From contig DASUTU010000049.1 of NCBI GenBank assembly GCA_036374435.1, positions 1 through 36,659 on the forward strand: a stretch of 36,659 bases of DNA, in the 5' to 3' direction. Each line of letters begins with the position of its first letter. Position 1 is the stretch's first letter. Position numbers and translations under genes: made by a program. This document shows, in pieces, positions 31,883 to 36,659 of this stretch. Origin of the DNA: CALGFI01 sp036374435. Lineage in GTDB: Bacteria > Actinomycetota > UBA4738 > HRBIN12. Under the pieces are notes generated by a model, which saw only the letters and a program-made list of their open reading frames with translations, ran no database searches and was not told the origin of the DNA.

Positions 31883-31928
31883 AGCCTAACGCGTACATGC
31901 AACTTACTGCAACAGAGTTTTGATGCAG
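31883..31928 (-). promoter_or_regulatory. Promoter and TGCAA operator of the metal-uptake operon
   Basis: On the minus strand TTGCAG (31907-31912) and TAGGCT (31883-31888) are 18 bases apart. The -35 overlaps a direct repeat TGCAA-N5-TGCAA (31898-31902, 31908-31912), with a third TGCAG at 31924-31928. Binding there would block the -35. The same pentamer forms the palindrome in the fur-family promoter. Confidence 0.5.
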
Positions 31929-31941
31929 GTTTGGTGGGGAC

Positions 31942-33588
31942 CTAGAAGCGAGGCGTCTCCGTGTAGTCGCCGAACACCTCGCGCAGGGCGCCGACGATCT
32001 CCCCCTCGGTACACAAGGCACGGGCGCAGGCCACCAGGGGTTCGACCAGGTTCTCGTCCGTCCCCGCGGCTTCGATCAGCCGCCGGAGCGCCGCCCGGGC
32101 CGCGCCGTCGTCGCGGCTCGCGCGGACCCTGCGGATCCGCTCGACCTGCTGCCGCTCCACCTCTGGGGGGATCTCCAGGACGTCGATCGGGGATTCGGCC
32201 TCCTCGACGAACGCCGTGACCCCGACCTTCGTGAGGTCGCCGCGTTCGTACCGCTCCTGCTCGCGGTACGCCGACTCCGCGATCTCCTGCTGGAAGTACC
32301 CGCGGTCGATGCCGGCCAGGACGCCCTCGAGCATGGAGCCGTCTCCCATGGCCTGGATCCGAGCGAACTCCTGCTCCGCGAGCTCCTCCATCCGGTTGGT
32401 CAGGTGCTCCACGTAATACGAGCCCCCCAGCGGATCGGTCACGTCGGCCACGCCGGTCTCGTAGGCCAGGATCTGCTGTGTCCGCAGGGCGAGCGTCGCC
32501 GCGTATTCGGTCGGCAGGGCCAGGACCTCGTCGAGCGCGTTCGTGTGCAGGGACTGCGTGCCGCCCAGGACGGCGGCCAGCGCCTCGACGGCCGTGCGCA
32601 CGACGTTGTTCATGGGCTGCTGGGCGGTCAGGGACACGCCGGCCGTCTGGGTGTGGAACCGCAGGCGCATCGACTGCTCGTCCGCCGCCCCGTACCGCTC
32701 CTTCAGCCACCGGGCCCAGATCCGGCGGGCCGCCCGATATTTGGCGATCTCTTCGAACACGTCGATGTGCGCGTTGAAGAAGAAGGACAACCCGGGGGCG
32801 AAGCGGTCGACGTCGAGACCGCGCGATTGCCCCAGCTCGACGTAGGCGAACCCGTCTGCCAGCGTGTACGCGAGCTCCTGCCAGGCGTTCGCGCCGGCCT
32901 CGCGGATGTGGTACCCGGACACGCTGAGCGGGTGGAACTTCGGGACCCGTTCGACGCAGAACTCCATGAGGTCGCCGATCAGCCGCAGGTGCGGCCGCGG
33001 CGGGAACAACCACTCCTTCTGCGCGATGTACTCCTTGAAGATGTCCGTCTGGAGCGTGCCGTCCAGCCGCTCCCGGGGCACCCCCTGCCGCTCGGCCGCG
33101 GCAAGGAAATACGCGAACACGATCACGGCCGGGCCGCTGATGGTCATCGAGGTGCTGATGTCGCCGAGGGGGAGGCCGGCGAACAGCTCCTCGAAGTCCT
33201 CCAGCGAGTCCGCGGCCACGCCGCACCGGCCGACCTCGCCCTCGGCCCGGGGGTCGTCGGAGTCCCGGCCCATCAACGTCGGCATGTCGAACGCCACCGA
33301 CAGGCCGCCCTGCCCCCGCTCGAGCAGCAGGCGGTACCGCGCGTTGGTCTCGGCCGGAGAGCCGTACCCGGCGAACTGCCGCATCGTCCACCGCCGGCCT
33401 CGGTACATCGTCCGGTACGGTCCGCGGGTGAACGGGTAGACGCCCGGTTCCCCGAGCTGCGTCTCGGGGTCGAACCCGGCGAGGTGATCGGCCGTGTACA
33501 CGACCTCCAACGGCTCGCCGGACAGGGTGCGTGCCTCGGGGACCGGGGCGGACGGGTCCGCGGACCGCCGATCTCGCTGCTGCACCAT
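31942..33588 (-). CDS. Acyl-CoA mutase large subunit, isobutyryl-CoA mutase-like
   Basis: A 548-residue catalytic subunit of the B12-dependent methylmalonyl-CoA mutase superfamily; no cobalamin-binding domain is fused, so a separate small subunit is needed. The barrel shows V-Y-P-F-T-R-G-P-Y-R-T-M-Y and G-Q-G-G-L-S-V-A-F-D-M-P-T. H227 in G-Y-H-I-R-E-A-G matches the catalytic His. Two specificity positions differ from methylmalonyl-CoA mutase: F72 (in T-M-R-Q-F, where that enzyme has Tyr) and Q190 (in K-E-Y-I-A-Q, where it has Arg). Phe/Gln is the pair known from isobutyryl-CoA mutase. It is followed upstream by meaB. The ATG has GGGAGG nine bases before it. Confidence 0.88.
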   Translation of the reverse strand: MVQQRDRRSADPSAPVPEARTLSGEPLEVVYTADHLAGFDPETQLGEPGVYPFTRGPYRTMYRGRRWTMRQFAGYGSPAETNARYRLLLERGQGGLSVAFDMPTLMGRDSDDPRAEGEVGRCGVAADSLEDFEELFAGLPLGDISTSMTISGPAVIVFAYFLAAAERQGVPRERLDGTLQTDIFKEYIAQKEWLFPPRPHLRLIGDLMEFCVERVPKFHPLSVSGYHIREAGANAWQELAYTLADGFAYVELGQSRGLDVDRFAPGLSFFFNAHIDVFEEIAKYRAARRIWARWLKERYGAADEQSMRLRFHTQTAGVSLTAQQPMNNVVRTAVEALAAVLGGTQSLHTNALDEVLALPTEYAATLALRTQQILAYETGVADVTDPLGGSYYVEHLTNRMEELAEQEFARIQAMGDGSMLEGVLAGIDRGYFQQEIAESAYREQERYERGDLTKVGVTAFVEEAESPIDVLEIPPEVERQQVERIRRVRASRDDGAARAALRRLIEAAGTDENLVEPLVACARALCTEGEIVGALREVFGDYTETPRF

Positions 33589-33608
33589 CCGCTCGGCCTC
33601 CCGCGGGC

Positions 33609-34574
33609 TCAGTCGGACGACGGGGCCCGCTCGACCAGGATAGCGGCGGCCCGGTACGGATCGACCCGGCGCTCCACCAGGTCGGCGGCGAGCTCCGCGT
33701 CGCGCTCGAGCGCCTCCCGGATCCGCCCGCGGAGCTGCTCGGAGGCGAGACCCTCCACCTCGCGGACCAACCGGAGGTGGCGACGCTCCGTCACCTCCCC
33801 GCGGTCCTCCAGGTGGACCCGGTGGTCCTCGATCGCGGCCCAGAGGCCGTCGACGCCCTCCCCGTCCGCCGCCGCCGTCGAGACCACGGGAGGCGTCCAC
33901 TCGGCCGGCGGCCCCATGCGGATCATCTGCCGCAGGTCGCGGGCGGCCGCCTCGGCGCCCTCACGGTCGGCCTTGTTGACGACGAACACGTCGGCGATCT
34001 CGAGGATGCCCGCCTTGGCCGCCTGGACGTGGTCACCCCAGCCCGGAGCGACTACGACGAGCGTGGTGTCGGTGGCGGCCGCCACGTCCACCTCGGCCTG
34101 GCCGACCCCCACCGTCTCGACGACGATCAGGTCGCGTCCGGAGGCGTCCAGGATCCGCACCGCCTCGGGGGCGGCCAGGGCCATCCCTCCGAGGTGCCCG
34201 CGCGTGGCCATCGACCGGATGAACACGGCCGGGTCCGTGGCGTGGGCCTGCATGCGCACCCGGTCCCCGAGCAACGCCCCGCCGGTGAACGGCGAGGTGG
34301 GGTCGATCGCGAGCACCGCCACGGAGCGCTCGCGCTCCCGGGCGGCCCGAACGAGCTCGCCGGCCAGGGTGGACTTGCCGACGCCCGGCGACCCCGTGAG
34401 GCCCACGGTCCAGGCCCGTCCGGTGTGCGGGAACAGGCCGGCCGAGAGGTCCTCGAGCCCCTCGGCGCCGTCCTCCACCATCGAGATCGCGCGGGCGATG
34501 GCGCGCGGGTCGCCGCCCAGGACGCCCTCGACCAGGTCCACGCCGGCAAGCCTACCCGGAGGGGTTCGCGTCAC
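33609..34574 (-). CDS. meaB: MeaB/ArgK-type GTPase chaperone of the mutase
   Basis: A 321-residue G3E P-loop GTPase that loads and protects B12-dependent acyl-CoA mutases. The P-loop is G-L-T-G-S-P-G-V-G-K-S-T (59-69). D-P-T-S-P-F-T-G-G-A-L-L-G-D-R, E-T-V-G-V-G-Q-A-E-V-D-V and the base-specificity N-K-A-D follow. The start is uncertain: GTG at 34574 overlaps the previous stop by four bases, as most neighbours here do, while GTG at 34541 has a TAGGCT -10-like box seven bases upstream and would fit a leaderless form (310 residues). It lies 20 bases before the mutase gene, its expected partner. Confidence 0.93.
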   Translation of the reverse strand: MTRTPPGRLAGVDLVEGVLGGDPRAIARAISMVEDGAEGLEDLSAGLFPHTGRAWTVGLTGSPGVGKSTLAGELVRAARERERSVAVLAIDPTSPFTGGALLGDRVRMQAHATDPAVFIRSMATRGHLGGMALAAPEAVRILDASGRDLIVVETVGVGQAEVDVAAATDTTLVVVAPGWGDHVQAAKAGILEIADVFVVNKADREGAEAAARDLRQMIRMGPPAEWTPPVVSTAAADGEGVDGLWAAIEDHRVHLEDRGEVTERRHLRLVREVEGLASEQLRGRIREALERDAELAADLVERRVDPYRAAAILVERAPSSD

Positions 34575-35011
34575 CGAACGGACAACAACCGGGCGAACCT
34601 GGAGAGCACAACGGGGTGACGGATCAGCCCGCGGACGCGCACGCGCCCCGTCGCGAGCCGGCCCAACACGTTTCGGCCATCGCGGCTGGACGGCGCGGGC
34701 AGCCCGGCCCACAGCGGCGCCGCGGCGAGGTCCAGGAGGTCGCCGCTGGAGGCATGGACCGAGAGGTCGGCGCCGGGGTCGGCTCGGCCGCCGGCGATCT
34801 CGACCCGACCGGGGGCCATACGCACGGTGGCCACGACGCCGGCGTCGGTCGCCTCGATCTCGACCAGGCCGGACCGGAGCAGCCGGGACCGGCGGGGATG
34901 CCGGGCCAGGTTCGACTCGAGCAGGCCGGCCAGCATCGTGGCCAGCCCGTTGGGCGCGGCGTCGGCGAGCGTGACATGCCCGGCCGGCCTCGCCCCTCCG
35001 CCCGAGCTCAC
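34571..35011 (-). CDS. SCP2-like sterol/lipid carrier domain protein
   Basis: A 146-residue protein that looks like one SCP2 domain: a helical start (L-A-T-M-L-A-G-L-L-E-S-N-L), then strands with V-E-I-E-A-T...V-A-T-V-R-M and A-D-L-S-V-H-A-S-S-G-D-L-L-D-L-A, ending in an amphipathic helix G-L-I-R-H-P-V-V-L-S-R-F-A-R-L-L. Such domains bind fatty acyl-CoA or lipids in the cytosol. It lies between an alcohol dehydrogenase and meaB, joined to both by four-base GTGA overlaps, so it may present a lipid-like or acyl-CoA substrate. The assignment is by pattern and is moderate. Confidence 0.65.
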   Translation of the reverse strand: MSSGGGARPAGHVTLADAAPNGLATMLAGLLESNLARHPRRSRLLRSGLVEIEATDAGVVATVRMAPGRVEIAGGRADPGADLSVHASSGDLLDLAAAPLWAGLPAPSSRDGRNVLGRLATGRVRVRGLIRHPVVLSRFARLLSVR

Positions 35012-36048
35012 GGGTACAGGAGCACCTTGGTCGCGCGGCGGGCGTGGAACAGCTCGTATCCGGAGGCCGCCTCCTCAAGCGGCAGGCGGTGCGAGACCAG
35101 CGGCTCGGGATCGAGCCTCCCGCGCACGACCTCGGCCATGGCGCGCTCCCACACGGCGTGGACCGGGCACAGGCCCGTGAACCGGACGTCGAGGGCGCGG
35201 CTCCACCACACGCCGAGCTGCGCCTCGACCACCTCGCTCGCGTAGACGCCGGCCACCACGACCCGCCCGCCCCGGCGCACCACGTCGAGCGCCCGCTCGA
35301 ACGCCGGCGCCGTGCCCACGGCCTCGACGACCACGTCGGCTCCGCGTCCGTCGGTGCGCTCGTAGACGGCCGTCTGCGGGTTCTGCCGGCCGGCGTCGAC
35401 CGATACCGCTCCGACGCCCTCCACGAGCGCCAACCGTTCGGGCTCGAGGTCGATCGCGATGACCTCCGCCGGGTCGTGCAGGCGGGCCGCCGCGGCGCTC
35501 AGGTAGCCGATCGGGCCGGCGCCCACCACCGCCACCGTCTCGCCGGGATCGATCGAGGCGATCTCGGCGGCGTGGTAGGCGGTGGACAACCCGTCGCCGA
35601 CGAACAGGGCGCGGTCGTCCGTCACCGCGTCGGGCACCGCCAGCAGGTTCACGTCGGCGTCCGGCACCCGCACCAGCTCGGCCTGGGCGCCGCCGAGCGA
35701 GCCCCCGACCACCCCGGTCCCCAGGATCCGGCCGCGATCGCACAGTTGGGTCTGGCCGTGCCGGCAGAACCAACACGCGCCGCAGGCGATCGCGAACGCG
35801 CCGACCACGCGATCCCCCGGCGCGAACCTCGTCACGCCTTCGCCGACGCGCTCCACGGTCCCGAGCACCTCATGACCGATGGTCTCGCCGGGCTGGAGCG
35901 GCGCCTTGCCGTGAACGAAGTGCAGGTCCGAACCGCAGATGCCGGTGACCTGCACCCGCACCAGGGCGTCGCCGGAACCGCGGATCTCGGGTGCCGGGAC
36001 GTCGGCGACCTCGACCCGACCCGGTTCCCGGAACACGACCGCGCGCAT
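35008..36048 (-). CDS. Zinc-dependent alcohol dehydrogenase (MDR family)
   Basis: A 346-residue medium-chain dehydrogenase. The catalytic zinc site is C38 in G-I-C-G-S-D, with H59-E60 in G-H-E. The structural zinc lobe has C89, C92, C95 and C103. The NAD(P) fold shows V-V-G-A-G-P-I-G-Y-L (about 170-180). All ligands are intact, so it is probably active on an alcohol, polyol or hydroxyacyl compound; the exact substrate is unclear. It sits between two SCP2-like genes and is coupled to one by a GTGA overlap. Confidence 0.92.
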   Translation of the reverse strand: MRAVVFREPGRVEVADVPAPEIRGSGDALVRVQVTGICGSDLHFVHGKAPLQPGETIGHEVLGTVERVGEGVTRFAPGDRVVGAFAIACGACWFCRHGQTQLCDRGRILGTGVVGGSLGGAQAELVRVPDADVNLLAVPDAVTDDRALFVGDGLSTAYHAAEIASIDPGETVAVVGAGPIGYLSAAAARLHDPAEVIAIDLEPERLALVEGVGAVSVDAGRQNPQTAVYERTDGRGADVVVEAVGTAPAFERALDVVRRGGRVVVAGVYASEVVEAQLGVWWSRALDVRFTGLCPVHAVWERAMAEVVRGRLDPEPLVSHRLPLEEAASGYELFHARRATKVLLYP

Positions 36049-36062
36049 CCGCAGGCCCCGCC

Positions 36063-36497
36063 TCAGACGTCCGCCGCCGGGAGCTCGTCCAGGAACTCCG
36101 TCGGCACCTGCGTCGTGAGGTGGACCAGCTCGTTCGCCGCGCGAACGTGGCGGACGATCATGGCCAAGTCCCCCTGGAGCTTCAGCTTGCCCTGCATCAT
36201 GCCCTTGACGGGGTCGAGGTCGCCCCGCAGGACCTCCTTCCAGCGGGAATACGGCGCGCGGATCACGTACGGTGCGTCGCCGGTCTCGCCCGGCCGAAGC
36301 ATCGTGGCGGCCCGGCATTCGCCGTGCCACAGGTCGAGGAGCGAGAACAGGTCCTCCGGCACGCCGTGGTCGGGTTCGGCCTCGAACACGAACGCCACGG
36401 CCCCCTCCCACGTGGCTGCGGCCTGCCGATACTCCGCCGACTGGTTGACCCGGTCCCGGTAGATCGTGAGCCATTCCTGGCTCGGGAACAGCGCCAT
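36063..36497 (-). CDS. SCP2 sterol-binding domain protein
   Basis: A 144-residue protein starting M-A-L-F-P-S-Q-E-W-L. It contains W-E-G-A-V-A-F-V-F-E-A-E-P-D, Y-V-I-R-A-P-Y-S-R-W-K-E-V and D-P-V-K-G-M-M-Q-G-K-L-K-L-Q-G-D-L, a pattern typical of stand-alone bacterial SCP2 proteins of this length. It probably carries an acyl-CoA or lipid ligand. It ends 14 bases before the alcohol dehydrogenase ATG, and the two are likely co-transcribed. Confidence 0.85.
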   Translation of the reverse strand: MALFPSQEWLTIYRDRVNQSAEYRQAAATWEGAVAFVFEAEPDHGVPEDLFSLLDLWHGECRAATMLRPGETGDAPYVIRAPYSRWKEVLRGDLDPVKGMMQGKLKLQGDLAMIVRHVRAANELVHLTTQVPTEFLDELPAADV

Positions 36498-36522
36498 CCC
36501 CTCCCCCTACCTCTCGAACCCA

Positions 36523-36659
36523 CTAGCCGATCGTGAAGATCAGAGCCAGGCCGATCACGTTGAAGGCCATGTGCGCCACGATCGGCGCCACGATCACGCC
36601 GCGGCGGTCGTACCACCACGCCAGCGCGATCCCGTTGAAGAACATCACCCCCATGAGGA
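36523..36659 (-). CDS. CPBP-family intramembrane protease, C-terminal fragment
   Basis: The last 44 codons of a membrane protein that continues past the window. They read F-F-N-G-I-A-L-A-W-W-Y-D-R-R-G-V-I-V-A-P-I-V-A-H-M-A-F-N, ending in a hydrophobic helix. The L-x-x-x-Y-x-R-x-G-x-x-x-A-P-I-x-A-H-x-x-x-N arrangement is the CPBP/CAAX-protease hallmark near the C-terminus. Its position upstream of the SCP2 gene gives no clue to its role. Confidence 0.7.
   Translation of the reverse strand, partial: LMGVMFFNGIALAWWYDRRGVIVAPIVAHMAFNVIGLALIFTIG

Noticed and set aside
31880..31890. TTAGGCT as a possible DtxR/IdeR box before the metal-binding lipoprotein
   Set aside because: Only one half of the box is present without the symmetric partner; it fits better as the -10 TAGGCT.

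Overview
The window is high-GC DNA, densely coding, with many GTG starts and many 4-base GTGA/ATGA overlaps between same-strand neighbours. Several promoter-like -10 boxes sit about 6-10 bases before a start codon, which suggests leaderless mRNAs. The order mnmA - ligA - gatC - gatA - gatB on one strand is the arrangement known from Actinobacteria. Together these point to an actinobacterial chromosome, probably from a poorly characterised soil or sediment lineage. No rRNA, tRNA, CRISPR, phage or transposase was found.

Left part (1-8745, all minus strand): the first codons of a UPF0301/AlgH-like protein; a GcvT/DmdA-like aminomethyl- or demethylase-type protein coupled to a FAD oxidoreductase, with a perfect 16-bp palindrome before the pair; an MFS exporter preceded by a possible 21-residue leader peptide; serA coupled to a serine-pyruvate/alanine-glyoxylate-type aminotransferase; and a Rieske ferredoxin with its FAD reductase.

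Centre (8838-22956): a second MFS protein, gatB, a plus-strand DMT exporter wedged between gatB and gatA, gatA, gatC, then an HD-GYP protein coupled to a HEAT-repeat protein. Both members of that pair start with the same unnamed domain of about 130 residues. There follow a DUF1028 protein, ligA, a UPF0280 protein and mnmA. Three copies of a short intergenic repeat lie here; one has been read into the 3' end of ligA.

Plus-strand operon (23045-26793): etfB, etfA, a fused pabB-pabC and a DUF2007-like protein. Two small putative zinc-binding proteins lie convergent to it.

Right part: a GNAT acetyltransferase and an enoyl-CoA hydratase; a Fur-family regulator facing a znuABC-type metal-uptake operon, with TGCAA half-sites in both promoters; an acyl-CoA mutase large subunit carrying the Phe/Gln pair of isobutyryl-CoA mutases; its MeaB GTPase chaperone; two SCP2-like proteins flanking a zinc alcohol dehydrogenase; and the C-terminal end of a CPBP membrane protease.

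The most unusual unit is the HD-GYP/HEAT pair with its shared N-terminal domain. Next come the short-repeat family and the mutase/MeaB/SCP2/dehydrogenase cluster. No intergenic stretch exceeds about 300 bases.
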